Shown: piece by piece, positions 44,970 through 54,215 of the stretch
Layout of the letters: each line of letters starts with the position of its first letter
Position numbering within the stretch: the first letter of the stretch is position 1
Source of the DNA: Gemmatimonadota bacterium
GTDB taxonomy: Bacteria > Gemmatimonadota > Gemmatimonadetes > Gemmatimonadales > GWC2-71-9
Reading direction: 5' to 3'
DNA length: 64,000 nucleotides
Assembly (NCBI GenBank): GCA_016874005.1
Contig: VGVQ01000012.1
Location: 1-64,000, forward strand
The notes under the pieces: model-generated
Databases searched by the model: none
What the model saw: only the letters and a program-made list of their open reading frames with translations
What the model was told of the DNA's origin: nothing
Position numbers and translations under genes: made by a program

Positions 44970-45635
44970 ATGCTGCGCGAACGTCGTCGAGGGCGGCCGT
45001 CAACGCCGCTTGGGGTGGCTTCCAGCAATGTGACCTCGCGGCTTCGTCGGCTGGTCGACGACGTCCACGACGGCAATCTATTCGAGGCATCGGTCCACGC
45101 GGGCCTCCCCTACGCCACCCTCCGGGAGATTCACCTGGGGCGAGCGCGGCGGCCGGGACACCAGACCCTCGAACGGTTGGCCCGGGTCTACGGACTACCG
45201 CTGGAGTGGTTTCTTGGCGAGCCGGTCCCCGACGATAGGACGCTTCCGATGACCGGCTGGGTCGGGTTCGTCCCGTTTGGCGCGAAGGTCGCGCGCCGGA
45301 TCACCATCCCTCACGCGGCCTGGCCCTTGATCCGGGTTCTGGTTCGCTTGGAGCAACGGCTCCGTGAGATGCCGGCCTCGGTCGACCGGCCGATCATCGG
45401 TCTGGTGAGCGACCCCCGCGATATCCGCAACCGCCTGACCGCCTTCGTGCTCCAGCCGCTGTTGGCCACCCGAGGGCTTCCAGGTGGGGCCGCCGAATCC
45501 GTCTGGAGCGATCCCATCGCGGCCGCCGGCGATCGGTGGATCGGGCTGTTGTCCGATCTGGGGCGTTTCTGGGAGCAGGCTCTGGCCGGGCTGATCCGCG
45601 AGCCCGGCGCCGACGGCACTCAGCGCGCTTCGTGA
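44970..45635 (+). CDS. XRE-like helix-turn-helix protein
   Basis: 221-residue putative DNA-binding protein. An HTH of XRE/Cro type lies at about residues 37-85: LFEASVHAGLPYATLREIHL, then QTLERLARVYGLPLEWFLGE, the final helix and WFLGE being very typical. The remaining 130 residues form an unknown domain. There is no signal for ligand or target. It overlaps the following thioesterase gene by 4 bases (GTGA), and the pair may be functionally linked. Confidence 0.75.
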   Translation: MLRERRRGRPSTPLGVASSNVTSRLRRLVDDVHDGNLFEASVHAGLPYATLREIHLGRARRPGHQTLERLARVYGLPLEWFLGEPVPDDRTLPMTGWVGFVPFGAKVARRITIPHAAWPLIRVLVRLEQRLREMPASVDRPIIGLVSDPRDIRNRLTAFVLQPLLATRGLPGGAAESVWSDPIAAAGDRWIGLLSDLGRFWEQALAGLIREPGADGTQRAS

Positions 45636-46036
45636 GTTCGATCCCACCCCTTCCGCTCGACGGCTCCCCGTTTCAGCGTTTTCTCGGCCTGGAGATGGTC
45701 AGCGCCGAGGTGGGCCGGGTCGTGATCCGATTGCCGTTTCGCGACGAATTCCATCGAGCCGACGGCTCCGACTGGTATCACGGTGGGGTGGTGGCCGCGC
45801 TGATCGACATCGCCGGCGACTACGCCCTGTGGAGTCAGGTCGGTGCCGGACTCCCGACGATCGACATGCGGGTCGACTGGCTCCGCCCGGCCCGACGGGG
45901 CGCGTTGCTCGCCGAGGGCCGGGCCGTGAAGGTCGGCCGGACGGTGTGCACCGCCGACGTCGAGGTCCGCGACGAGCGGGGCGAGCTCGTCGCGGTCGGC
46001 CGGGGGACCTACGCGACCCCGCGACCCACCCCGTGA
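45632..46036 (+). CDS. PaaI-type hot-dog thioesterase
   Basis: 134-residue acyl-CoA thioesterase of the PaaI/YdiI family. The conserved core DWYHGGVVAALIDIAGDYA has the HGG turn and catalytic Asp, and TIDMRVDWLRPARRG is the typical second strand pair. GTG 45632 overlaps the upstream HTH gene stop by 4 bases. Acts on aromatic or medium-chain acyl-CoA, with unknown specificity here. Confidence 0.87.
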   Translation: MSSIPPLPLDGSPFQRFLGLEMVSAEVGRVVIRLPFRDEFHRADGSDWYHGGVVAALIDIAGDYALWSQVGAGLPTIDMRVDWLRPARRGALLAEGRAVKVGRTVCTADVEVRDERGELVAVGRGTYATPRPTP

Positions 46037-46066
46037 CGAGACCCCGCCCGATGCGGAGACGGTTCC

Positions 46067-47488
46067 ATGGTTGAACTCAAGAAGTCGTTAGGCCCGGTCC
46101 AGTTCTTCTCGATCGGCTTCGGCACCATCGTGGGCGTCGGCTGGATCGTCTACATGGGGCTGTGGTTCGAGCAGGCCGGCCCGGCCGGCACCGCGGTGGC
46201 CTTTCTGGTCGGCGGCCTGATGATGTCGTTGATCGGACTCTGCTACGCCGAGGCCGCCGCGATGTACCCGGTCGCCGGCGGGGAGATGAACTACGCCTAC
46301 GCCGCCTTCGGGCCGAAGCTCGGCTTCGCGGTGGGTTGGGCCCTGGTTCTGATGATGACCGCGGTGGTTCCCTATGTCTCGGTCTCCTTGGCGTGGATTC
46401 TCGAGGCCCTGTTTCCGGGGATCAGCGGGCCAACCCTGTACTCATGGCGGGGCCAGCCGATCCAGCTGACGGCGCTGCTAATCGCCGGCGGGTACACCCT
46501 CTGGCTCGGGCTGCTCAACTACCGGGGGATTCGCGGCGCCGCCCGGTTCCAGGACTGGATGACCTACGGCAAGATCGCGGTCTCGCTGCTGTTCGTCGGG
46601 GCGGGGCTGTTCTGGGGTTCGGCCGCGAACCTGACGCCGGCGTTTCAGCGGAACGCCGCGGGTTCGATCTGGCCCGGGTTCTTCGCGGTGCTCGCGACCA
46701 CGCCGTGGTTCTTCGGCGGCTTCAACTCGGTCCCGCAGGTGCTCGAGGAGCGGACCTCGTCCACCACGCCCCGGGTGCTCGGCGCCGTGATCGTGGCCAC
46801 GGTGCTCGCCTCAGGGGCCTACTATGCGGTCGCGGCGCTGGCCACCGGGATGGCCGGGCCGTGGGCCGCGATCGTCAAGGCCGACCTTCCCGCGGCGGCC
46901 GCCTTCCGGGCCTTGGACTCCACCGAGCTGCTGGCCCGCGCGGTCCTCCTGGTCGGGCTGCTGGGCGTGCTGACGGTGGGCAACGGGGCCGTCTTGTCCG
47001 CGAGCCGGAACCTCTTCGCGCTGGGCCGAGCCCGGATGGTCACCCCGGCGTTCACGGCCCTCCACCCGGTTTTTGGGTCGCCCAAGACGGCGATCGTCTT
47101 CATCACCGTGTTCGGCCTGCTGGGGAACCTGCTCGGTCGCCGGGGGATCGGTCCGATCGTCAACGTCGGGGCGGCCGCCGCGTCCTTTGCCTACCTGGTG
47201 ACCACGCTGTCGATCTGGCGGCTTCGAGTCACCGCTCCCGACCGGCCCCGGCCGTTCCGGCTGCCGAGCGTGGCCATCGCCGTGGTGTCATCGTTAGGCG
47301 CTCTCGTGCTCTTGCTGGCCGCCCTCCGCCAGAACTGGGTCGATGCCGGGGGTGGGGTCCCGCTCGAGTGGGGGGTCATCGCGGTTTGGGGGCTGATCGG
47401 GGCGGTGCTCTGGAACCGGGCCCAGGGCGCCCGCGCCGCCCTTGGCCAGCGGGAGCAGCGCCGGCTGGTCCTCGGGGACGAGGGATGA
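46067..47488 (+). CDS. APC family amino acid permease
   Basis: 473-residue inner-membrane transporter with about 12-13 helices. Helix 1 contains FGTIVGVGWIVYMG, the glycine-rich turn of the APC superfamily, and GGEMNYAYAAFGPKLGF follows. It is not closely like the permease at 37193. Two TTA Leu codons lie in CGTTAGGC octamers (46086 and 47292). Its stop overlaps the next gene by 4 bases (ATGA). Confidence 0.9.
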   Translation: MVELKKSLGPVQFFSIGFGTIVGVGWIVYMGLWFEQAGPAGTAVAFLVGGLMMSLIGLCYAEAAAMYPVAGGEMNYAYAAFGPKLGFAVGWALVLMMTAVVPYVSVSLAWILEALFPGISGPTLYSWRGQPIQLTALLIAGGYTLWLGLLNYRGIRGAARFQDWMTYGKIAVSLLFVGAGLFWGSAANLTPAFQRNAAGSIWPGFFAVLATTPWFFGGFNSVPQVLEERTSSTTPRVLGAVIVATVLASGAYYAVAALATGMAGPWAAIVKADLPAAAAFRALDSTELLARAVLLVGLLGVLTVGNGAVLSASRNLFALGRARMVTPAFTALHPVFGSPKTAIVFITVFGLLGNLLGRRGIGPIVNVGAAAASFAYLVTTLSIWRLRVTAPDRPRPFRLPSVAIAVVSSLGALVLLLAALRQNWVDAGGGVPLEWGVIAVWGLIGAVLWNRAQGARAALGQREQRRLVLGDEG

Positions 47489-47904
47489 TCTCGCCGGCGG
47501 AGCGAGACGCCGCGCTCGCCGCGATTGCCGCCGCCAACCAGCGACTCGACGAGGCGCTGATGGCCAGCGATCCCGAAGCCGCCGCCCGGTGTTTCACCGA
47601 CGACGCGGTCCTCGGCGAGTCGGGGATGGCCGACGTAGTGGGCCGAACGGCCATTCGCGAGTTCCTCGCCCACGCCAATACCCTCCGGACCGTTACCTTC
47701 CATCGGGTGATCCGCGACGAGATCGAGTTGCTCGGGGAGCGCGCCATCGAGCTGGGACGGTTCGATGAGACCAAGGTCAAAGCGACCGGTGGCCCGCCCG
47801 TCCATGAACGAGGCCGACACGTCGCCTACTGGCGCAGAGACCCCGACGGGGCCTGGCGGATCTCCCGCATCGTCGTCAGCGATCTCCCCTCAACGTCATC
47901 CTGA
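47485..47904 (+). CDS. NTF2-like/SnoaL-fold protein
   Basis: 139-residue protein with the cone-shaped NTF2-like fold: DAALAAIAAANQRLDEALMA, SDPEAAARCFTDDAVLGESG and YWRRDPDGAWRISRIV are the typical first helix, strand and last strands of the DUF4440/SnoaL group. These proteins bind small molecules or act as isomerases and hydrolases; no catalytic residues can be assigned. Coupled to the permease upstream and 8 bases before the deacylase gene. Confidence 0.75.
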   Translation: MISPAERDAALAAIAAANQRLDEALMASDPEAAARCFTDDAVLGESGMADVVGRTAIREFLAHANTLRTVTFHRVIRDEIELLGERAIELGRFDETKVKATGGPPVHERGRHVAYWRRDPDGAWRISRIVVSDLPSTSS

Positions 47905-47912
47905 GCCGGTAC

Positions 47913-49388
47913 ATGTCCCTTCGCCGTCTGCCCCTCCTCTGTTGCCTGATTGGCTGCGGTACCGGGGAGAGCCCGGCGCCCCTCGACCTCGCCATCAACG
48001 GCGGCCGAGTCATCGATCCCGCCTCCGATCTCGACGGGATTCGCCATCTCGGCATTCGCGACGGAAGGATCGCCCTGGTCTCGGAGCAACCGCTCGCGGC
48101 CGCCGATACCATCGATGCCACTGGGCTCGTCGTCGCACCGGGCTTCGTCGATCTCCACAGCCACTCGATCGGCGCCGGGGGCGACGTGTGGCAGGTCCGG
48201 GATGGGGTCACCACCAGCCTCGAACTCGAGGAGGGGGCATCGCCGGTGGCCGAATGGTATCAGGACCTCGAGGGCAAGTCGTTGATCCACTACGGGGTCG
48301 CCGCCGGACACATCCCGACTCGAATCGCGGTGATGCAGCGGGTCTCCACCCTGGCGGGCTACCGGGAATGGCGGACCAGAGGCGAGGACGGCGTGCCGCC
48401 GCGGTGGTCACATGCTCCGGCCTCCCCGGAGGAGCTGGCGGCCCTTCGAGCCGGGCTGCTCGCTGGGATCGAAGCAGGCGGGCTCGGCATCGGCTTCGAG
48501 ATCGCTGAATCCCCGGGCTCATCTCGCGAAGAAGTGCTGATGCTCTTCCAGTTGGCCAAGGAGCTGAACGTCCCGATCTATGCTCACCTGCGGCAGATGG
48601 GGATCGATCCGATCACCGGGAGCTTGGCCGGGGTACAGGAGGTCCTCGCCAACGCCCTGGCGACCGGGGCCTCGACTCACTTCGTCCACCTCGGAAGCAG
48701 CAGCCTCAACTACGTCAAGCCGATCGTGGCGATGATCGAGGCGGCCCAAGCTCGCGGGCTCGACGTGACCGGTGAAGTCTATCCCTACACCGCGGCGTCG
48801 ACGGGCATCCAGACCGCGCTGTTCGATGGCGATTGGCGGGCCCGGCTGGGGATCTCCTATGGCGACCTCGAGTGGCCGTCGACCGGCGCTCGACTCAGCG
48901 AGGGCAACTTCGCGGAATTCCGCCGCCGAGGTGGCGCGGTCATCATCCACATGATGAAGGACGAAAACGTCGAATACCTGATTGGCCGGCCCGGGATCAT
49001 GATTGCCAGCGACGCGATGCCGTTCGTCGAGGGGCGTGGCCACCCCAGAGGGGCCGGGACCTTTGCCCGGGTGCTGGGCCGCTACGTTCGAGAGAAGGGC
49101 ACGGTCGGCTTGGTCGAGGCGATCCGAAAAATGACCTACCTGCCGGCGGAACGGGTCCGTGGCGCGGCGCCGATGATGGCGCGCAAGGGCCGGCTGACGG
49201 CTGGCGCGGATGCCGACGTGACGATCTTCGACCCAGCCGCGGTCATCGATCACGCCACCTTCGACCGCCCGGAGCAGGCCTCGACGGGGATCCCCTGGGT
49301 CGTGGTCGGCGGGACCGTCGTGGTGCGTCAGGGATCCATCGTTCCGGGCGCGGCGCCCGGTCGTCCGGTGAGGCGCGCCGCGCCGTGA
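47913..49388 (+). CDS. Exported N-acyl-D-amino-acid deacylase-like amidohydrolase
   Basis: 491-residue lipoprotein amidohydrolase. N-terminal signal with lipobox-like LIGCG, then the metal-dependent hydrolase barrel: VAPGFVDLHSHS (HxH metal pair), a central GIGFEI region, YAHLRQM with His, VHLG, GEVYPYTA and MIASDAMPF with the conserved Asp. Matches D-aminoacylase/N-acyl-D-glutamate deacylase relatives that free D- or modified amino acids. Follows the permease and NTF2-like genes in one run, consistent with release and uptake of amino acids outside the cytoplasm. Confidence 0.87.
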   Translation: MSLRRLPLLCCLIGCGTGESPAPLDLAINGGRVIDPASDLDGIRHLGIRDGRIALVSEQPLAAADTIDATGLVVAPGFVDLHSHSIGAGGDVWQVRDGVTTSLELEEGASPVAEWYQDLEGKSLIHYGVAAGHIPTRIAVMQRVSTLAGYREWRTRGEDGVPPRWSHAPASPEELAALRAGLLAGIEAGGLGIGFEIAESPGSSREEVLMLFQLAKELNVPIYAHLRQMGIDPITGSLAGVQEVLANALATGASTHFVHLGSSSLNYVKPIVAMIEAAQARGLDVTGEVYPYTAASTGIQTALFDGDWRARLGISYGDLEWPSTGARLSEGNFAEFRRRGGAVIIHMMKDENVEYLIGRPGIMIASDAMPFVEGRGHPRGAGTFARVLGRYVREKGTVGLVEAIRKMTYLPAERVRGAAPMMARKGRLTAGADADVTIFDPAAVIDHATFDRPEQASTGIPWVVVGGTVVVRQGSIVPGAAPGRPVRRAAP

Positions 49389-49419
49389 GCGGCGTTCCGG
49401 CGAAGGGCCGGCGCGGTCG

Positions 49420-51219
49420 GTGACCGCTCCGCTCGAGCGGTACCGGGCCGAACTCGCTCGGGTCCGGGCCTCCCTGACCCTGCTGGATCGGCGGGTCGGC
49501 TTCGTGGTGGCGGCGCGGCTCGCGGTCTTCCTCGCCGTCCTGGGTTTGGCGGGCCTGGTCATCGCCCAGCGAGGCGGACCGGGCCTCGTCGGCGTGGGCG
49601 CTGGGGTGGTGGCGTTCGGCGGGCTCGTCGTCTGGCACGAGCGGCTGATCCGCCGGCGCGCCGCCGCCGAGCGGTCGATCGGCTATCTCGACCGCGGGGT
49701 GGCGCGGCTCGAGGATCGTTGGATGAACGGCGGCGACGACGGGGCCCGCTTCGCCGACGCCAACCACCTCTACGCCGCGGACCTCGAGTTGTTCGGGCCG
49801 GGGTCGCTGTTTCACCTCCTCTCGACCACCCGCACCGAAACCGGGGCCACCAGGCTGGCGGCCTGGCTCGCGACCCCGGCGCCCCCGGCCGAAATCGGGA
49901 GCCGTCAGGAGGCCGTCTCCGAACTCGCCGGCCGGTTCGAGTTGCGTCACGACCTCGGGGTGGTGGCGCCCGCGGCGGGGAAGGCCCTCGATTCCGCCGC
50001 CCTTCGGCACTGGCTCGGCGCGGAGCCCGAGCCGATCGCGGACTGGGTCGCCCCGGCGGCGTTAGGGATCGGAATGGTCAATGCCGCGACCATCGCCGGC
50101 GCGCTGGCTGGATTGCTGCCGTCGGCCGTCGCGGTCGGGGCCCTGGCCGTGGCCGGCGCGATCGGCCTCCGGCTCCGGCCCACCGTGGTCCGGATTCTCG
50201 CCGCCGTCGATCGCCCGGCCCGAGAGCTCCGGGTGATCGCCACCCTCCTCGAGCGGGTCGCGGCCGAGTCGTTCTCGGCGGAGCGACTGGCCGGGCTCCA
50301 GCGGGAACTGGTGGCCGCCGATCGGTCGCCGCTCGCCGCGATTGCCTCGCTCGAGCGGCTGGTGAACCTCGCCGACGCTCGGCGCAACCAGCTCTTTCTC
50401 CCGGTCGCCTCGGTGCTGATGCTGGGAACGCAGGTCGGCGCCCGGGTCGAAGCCTGGAGGCGGCGCCACGGCAGCGACGCGGCCAGGTGGCTCGACGCGG
50501 TCGGCGATCTCGAGGCGCTCGCCTCCTTGGCCGGCCACGCGTTCGATCACCCCGGCGACGTCTTCCCCACGCTCGCCGAGCCCGGGTCGCCGATCGTGGC
50601 CACCGGCCTGGCCCACGTCCTCCTTCCGACCGACCGCGCCGTGCGCAACGACCTTGCCGTGGGCGACCCGGTCCGCCTGGTGATGGTGAGCGGGTCGAAC
50701 ATGTCCGGCAAGAGCACCCTGCTCAAGGCGATCGGCACCAACCTGGTCCTCGCTTTCGCGGGCGCCCCGGTCAGGGCGTTGGCGCTGTCGACACCGCCGC
50801 TCGCGATCGGGGCCTCCTTGGTGCTCCGGGACTCGCTCCTCGAAGGTCGGTCGCGGTTCTACGCGGAAGTGCTTCGGCTGAGGGAGATCGCCGGGCTAGC
50901 CGGCCGAGGGCAGCCGGTGCTGTTCCTCCTCGATGAGCTGCTGTCCGGCACCAACTCCCATGATCGCGCGATCGGTGCCAAGGGATTGCTGCTCGGGTTG
51001 GTCGACCGGGGGGCCATCGGACTGGTGACCACCCATGATCTGGCCCTGACCGCGATCGCCGAGGAACTGGGGCCGCGCGGACTGAATGTCCATTTGGAGG
51101 ATCGCCTGATCGAAGGCCGACTGCGGTTCGACTACCGACTCAAACCAGGGGTTGTCACCAGGAGCAACGCGCTCGAGTTGATGCGGGCCGTTGGGCTACC
51201 GGTCGAGGACGGCGTCTGA
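49420..51219 (+). CDS. Membrane-anchored MutS-like ATPase
   Basis: 599-residue protein. Two hydrophobic segments at about 28-47 and 50-66, another hydrophobic pair around 212-245, then the MutS lever and ATPase: Walker A GSNMSGKST (from residue 425), LLDELLSGTNSHDRA (Walker B and signature), and TTHDLALTAIAEE. It lacks the mismatch-recognition domain I and the connector. So it belongs to the MutS-like family of DNA-structure ATPases rather than true MutS. GTG start at 49420. Anchoring to the membrane is unusual for a DNA-repair-type fold. Confidence 0.85.
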   Translation: MTAPLERYRAELARVRASLTLLDRRVGFVVAARLAVFLAVLGLAGLVIAQRGGPGLVGVGAGVVAFGGLVVWHERLIRRRAAAERSIGYLDRGVARLEDRWMNGGDDGARFADANHLYAADLELFGPGSLFHLLSTTRTETGATRLAAWLATPAPPAEIGSRQEAVSELAGRFELRHDLGVVAPAAGKALDSAALRHWLGAEPEPIADWVAPAALGIGMVNAATIAGALAGLLPSAVAVGALAVAGAIGLRLRPTVVRILAAVDRPARELRVIATLLERVAAESFSAERLAGLQRELVAADRSPLAAIASLERLVNLADARRNQLFLPVASVLMLGTQVGARVEAWRRRHGSDAARWLDAVGDLEALASLAGHAFDHPGDVFPTLAEPGSPIVATGLAHVLLPTDRAVRNDLAVGDPVRLVMVSGSNMSGKSTLLKAIGTNLVLAFAGAPVRALALSTPPLAIGASLVLRDSLLEGRSRFYAEVLRLREIAGLAGRGQPVLFLLDELLSGTNSHDRAIGAKGLLLGLVDRGAIGLVTTHDLALTAIAEELGPRGLNVHLEDRLIEGRLRFDYRLKPGVVTRSNALELMRAVGLPVEDGV

Positions 51220-51229
51220 AGGGGGGTGA

Positions 51230-51270
51230 CGCCGGTGGGGGTGAGACTGGGAAGGTGATCCCCACCGGCG
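51230..51270. terminator. Hairpin between convergent genes
   Basis: 11-bp perfect stem (CGCCGGTGGGG with CCCCACCGGCG) and a 19-base loop, without a T tract. Lies between the convergent MutS-like gene and the beta-barrel gene. Likely a rho-type or stabilising hairpin. Confidence 0.4.
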
Positions 51271-51285
51271 CCTGGTGGTCGGCCG

Positions 51286-51942
51286 CTAGAAGCCGACGCG
51301 GAGTCCGAACGACACGACTGGGGTGTACTTGAAGTACCTCCGGCTCTCGATTTCCGCCTGGATCTCGGCCACTTCCTGCTGGACGTTCTGATCGAACACC
51401 GTCTTTGCGGTGCCGGTGAGGCTCGAGCCTCCGGTCAGCGACACCTGGGGGAATCCCGAGAACACCACGCCGAGGTCGAACAGGAACGACACTCGGCCCC
51501 GGCCGCCGAAACCGAGCCCGGCGTATGGTGCATAACGGTCGTTGTATTTCACCGTGCCCTGCAGCTCACCCACTTCGGCGGGCTGATAGACCTGCGGGCC
51601 GATCGTTATCGGGCCGGTGAGTTCCGCCTGGACTGCCCCTTGATTCGAGTTCCAGACCATCCCACCGGACAGGTGGAACGAACCGCCGAACGGATGGAGA
51701 TCGACGATCGCGGTACCGTTCTGGAGCTTGGGCGTGATCTGGTACGCGATCCCTTCGATGGTGGCGGAGCGAGTCGTCGAGAAGTAGTTCCCGCCGGCCC
51801 GAAGCCCGAGATAGCGGCTTGGCCTGAGCGACAGCTCGCCGCCGACGCCCAAGGTGCCCGCTCGGACCGAGATGCCGACTTGGGCGTGGGCTCCCGTGGC
51901 GATCATCAGGCCAGCGACGGCGACTGCATAACGTTTCAGCAT
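51286..51942 (-). CDS. Outer-membrane beta-barrel protein
   Basis: 218-residue small barrel. Signal peptide MLKRYAVAVAGLMIATGAHA followed by alternating short strands (GISVRAGTLGVGGELSL, YLGLRAGGNYF, YAPYAGLGFGGRGRVSFLFD) and a C-terminal Phe (VSFGLRVGF), all typical of small OmpA/OmpX-type barrels of 8 strands. ATG 51942 is chosen as the start of the signal peptide. No ligand or role can be named. Confidence 0.78.
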   Translation of the reverse strand: MLKRYAVAVAGLMIATGAHAQVGISVRAGTLGVGGELSLRPSRYLGLRAGGNYFSTTRSATIEGIAYQITPKLQNGTAIVDLHPFGGSFHLSGGMVWNSNQGAVQAELTGPITIGPQVYQPAEVGELQGTVKYNDRYAPYAGLGFGGRGRVSFLFDLGVVFSGFPQVSLTGGSSLTGTAKTVFDQNVQQEVAEIQAEIESRRYFKYTPVVSFGLRVGF

Positions 51943-52106
51943 TGGCTCTCGTCCCCCGAGGAGAAATTCGGCCACTGAGGGCCGCTGTCGGACTGACGGA
52001 GCAAGCGAGGGGCCACGTGGGCTGGTTGGTCAAGTCGTTGCCCGGTAATGGGTAACGAACGGAGAGCGGGAGCGGTCGCGGCCGGAAGACGCGGAAAAAC
52101 TTGCAA

Positions 52107-52997
52107 CTACTCGGCGAGTTCGCCCGGGGCGGGGAGGGACACCAGGATGGCGGTGATGGCCAGCACCAGCGCCCCCGCGCAGAGTTCGGCGTAAGCGGTC
52201 CGCCGGATCGGCGCCGAGTGGCCCGAGCGCAGTGCCGGGAGGACCACCCGCCAGTTGTACCCGCCCAACGCCGCAACCAAGCCAATGGCGAGGAGCTTGA
52301 GGGTCAGGGCTCGACCGTACTCGGTCGTCACCAACCGGTCGAGGTGACCGATCCCCCCGAGGTAGCTGACCGACAGGAGCGCCCCCGCGGCCATCGCCAG
52401 GACCCCGGCCCGGAGCGCCAGGGGACTGAATGCCTCCACCAGGTCGAGGGCGCGTCGACTAGGATCGCGAAACAGCGTTACCATCGTCGCCAATCCGCCC
52501 AGCCACGCGGCGGCGGCCCCGAAGTGCACCAGATCCGCGAGCGGGGCCCAACGAGGTGCTTCCGCCAGCCCCACCGCATGGCCGGTCCACGGCGCGGCCG
52601 CGGCGACCGCGGCCGCGGCAAGGGCGGGAAGCGCCAGCCGGCTGGGGCGCTTCCCGATCGATCGCCAGACGACCAGCGCCACGATCCCCGCGGTGCCCTG
52701 GGCCAGCCAGCCCCGACCCCAGGTGCTTTGCAGCACGGCGACGACGAATTCCAAGGTGAGCGGATCTTCGGGCTCGAGCAGAGTGCGACACTGGAGGTAC
52801 GAACGGGCCAGGAGCGAGATGGCGAGCAGGACCGCCGCGCCCCGCGCCAAACGGACCAGTGGCGGGGGCCACGATTCGAAGGCGGAGGTCCGCCGGAGCA
52901 CCCGGCCGTATCCCGCGACCCCGATCAAAAGGAAGGCGGCGAGGTAGCCTAGCCACCTCGCCGCCGCGTAGCTGAGGAACGGTCCGTCGAGGCTCAC
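52107..52997 (-). CDS. copD: Copper resistance protein CopD family
   Basis: 296-residue inner-membrane protein with about eight helices, CopD/YcnJ type. Conserved His and Trp appear in WTGHAVGLAEA, ADLVHFGAAAAWLGGLA (helix with HxxxAxxWxGG) and GYNWRV near the end. CopD is thought to move copper across the inner membrane with CopC. GTG 52997 overlaps the copC stop by 4 bases (GTGA), so the genes are coupled. Confidence 0.88.
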   Translation of the reverse strand: MSLDGPFLSYAAARWLGYLAAFLLIGVAGYGRVLRRTSAFESWPPPLVRLARGAAVLLAISLLARSYLQCRTLLEPEDPLTLEFVVAVLQSTWGRGWLAQGTAGIVALVVWRSIGKRPSRLALPALAAAAVAAAAPWTGHAVGLAEAPRWAPLADLVHFGAAAAWLGGLATMVTLFRDPSRRALDLVEAFSPLALRAGVLAMAAGALLSVSYLGGIGHLDRLVTTEYGRALTLKLLAIGLVAALGGYNWRVVLPALRSGHSAPIRRTAYAELCAGALVLAITAILVSLPAPGELAE

Positions 52998-53356
52998 TTC
53001 ACCTTGAAGCTGAAGGTACCGCGGACGGCGTGACCGTCATCGCCGGCGGTGCGCCAGCGAATCAGGTACTTGCCAGGGGGCAGCGCGGTGGCGACCTCGG
53101 TCGTGATCGACTTCGGGTCGTCGGTCGCGGCGGGTTTCGGGGTGTCGATCTTGCTGCTGTCGGCCCGCATCAGCGTGATGGAAGAGAACTTGGGGTCCAC
53201 CTTTTCGGTGAACCACAACCGGATGGTCTTGGGCGACTCGGCGAGTTCCGCGTCGGCCGCGGGCACGCTCTTGGCCAGACTGTTGTGGATCGCGGCGGCA
53301 ACCGGGCCGGCGACGAGCAGGGCTCCGATTCCGATGGCGACGATGAGCTTCCGCAT
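52994..53356 (-). CDS. copC: CopC-type periplasmic copper-binding protein
   Basis: 120-residue CopC-domain protein. Signal peptide to about residue 22. The mature part holds LAKSVPAADAELAESP, TIRLWFTEKVDPKFSS and YLIRWRTAGDDGHAVRG, the CopC/YobA core. The late DDGH supplies the usual copper His; the N-terminal His (IHNSL) may be the other ligand. Binds Cu and hands it to CopD. The ctaG gene lies 58 bases upstream on the same strand. Confidence 0.9.
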   Translation of the reverse strand: MRKLIVAIGIGALLVAGPVAAAIHNSLAKSVPAADAELAESPKTIRLWFTEKVDPKFSSITLMRADSSKIDTPKPAATDDPKSITTEVATALPPGKYLIRWRTAGDDGHAVRGTFSFKVK

Positions 53357-53414
53357 CCTGATCCTCTGGTCGAGGTTGAATCCGGCCCCAATCTAATGCC
53401 GAGGGCGGCGGTCG

Positions 53415-54215
53415 TCAGCGGTTGCCGGACGGAGTCGCCAGGTCGGCCCGGCGCTCGGCGTTGGCCCACTGAAAGAAGATCACGGCGATCCCGATCCAGA
53501 CGATGGGGTCGCCCACCACTTTCATCAGGAGTCCGGCGATCTGGTGATCGTAGGCCGGGGTGAGCAACGGCGTGACCCGGGGAGCCAACTCGTAGAGGCG
53601 GTAGAGGGGATAACTCCCGAACACCAGCGCCGCCGCCGGGAAGATGGCTGGGATGGTCTGGACGAAGAGGTACCCCATGGCAAGCGGCGGGCTCAGGCGC
53701 CGATAACGCGCCGGGGCGACCGCCGGCCACCACAGGGCGAACCCTCCCGCCATCCAGGCCAGGTCGATGATCAGCGATCCCACCTGACTCGGCATCAAGG
53801 CGTCGACGACCCTGGGGATGTGGGTGATCAGCATCACTGTGTTGTAGATCGCGAAGGCCGGCAGCGGGTGAGCCAGGAACCGAAGGGCGGACCGGACCGG
53901 CGCCCGCTCGAGCGCTGGCCGGCAGGCGAGGAGGAGGAAGGGGGGCGCCGCCAGCGCGAGCAGAATGAACTGACCGGTATGCGCCGAAGCCAGGTACCCG
54001 CCGAGCGCGCCTAACGGCCAATCCAGGGCCAACCAGACCAGCCCGATCCCGAACGCGGCATGCCGGTCAGCGATCCGGTGGCCAGCAACCCGGAAGGTCC
54101 GCGAGTAGACGACCGCCAGGAGCGCGACGAAGATCCACACCCCGGGGTAGGCGCGCCACTCCCAGGCCCAAGGCAACCCCGTGGCCGCGCACCACCACGT
54201 CACCGCGGCCCGGTC
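53415..54215 (-). CDS. ctaG: Cytochrome c oxidase assembly factor CtaG (caa3 type)
   Basis: 266-residue inner-membrane protein with about seven helices, of the caa3_CtaG family that supports formation of the CuB site. Features include SAHTGQFILLALAAPPFLLL (conserved H in the first large helix), LITHIPRVVD, ALWWPAVAP, GYLFVQTIPAIFPAA and YDHQIAGLLMKVVGD. ATG 54215 overlaps the end of the SCO1 gene by 16 bases; a GTG at 54203 gives a 4-base overlap and is an equal alternative. One TTA codon lies in a CGTTAGGC octamer (54009). Confidence 0.87.
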   Translation of the reverse strand, partial: DRAAVTWWCAATGLPWAWEWRAYPGVWIFVALLAVVYSRTFRVAGHRIADRHAAFGIGLVWLALDWPLGALGGYLASAHTGQFILLALAAPPFLLLACRPALERAPVRSALRFLAHPLPAFAIYNTVMLITHIPRVVDALMPSQVGSLIIDLAWMAGGFALWWPAVAPARYRRLSPPLAMGYLFVQTIPAIFPAAALVFGSYPLYRLYELAPRVTPLLTPAYDHQIAGLLMKVVGDPIVWIGIAVIFFQWANAERRADLATPSGNR

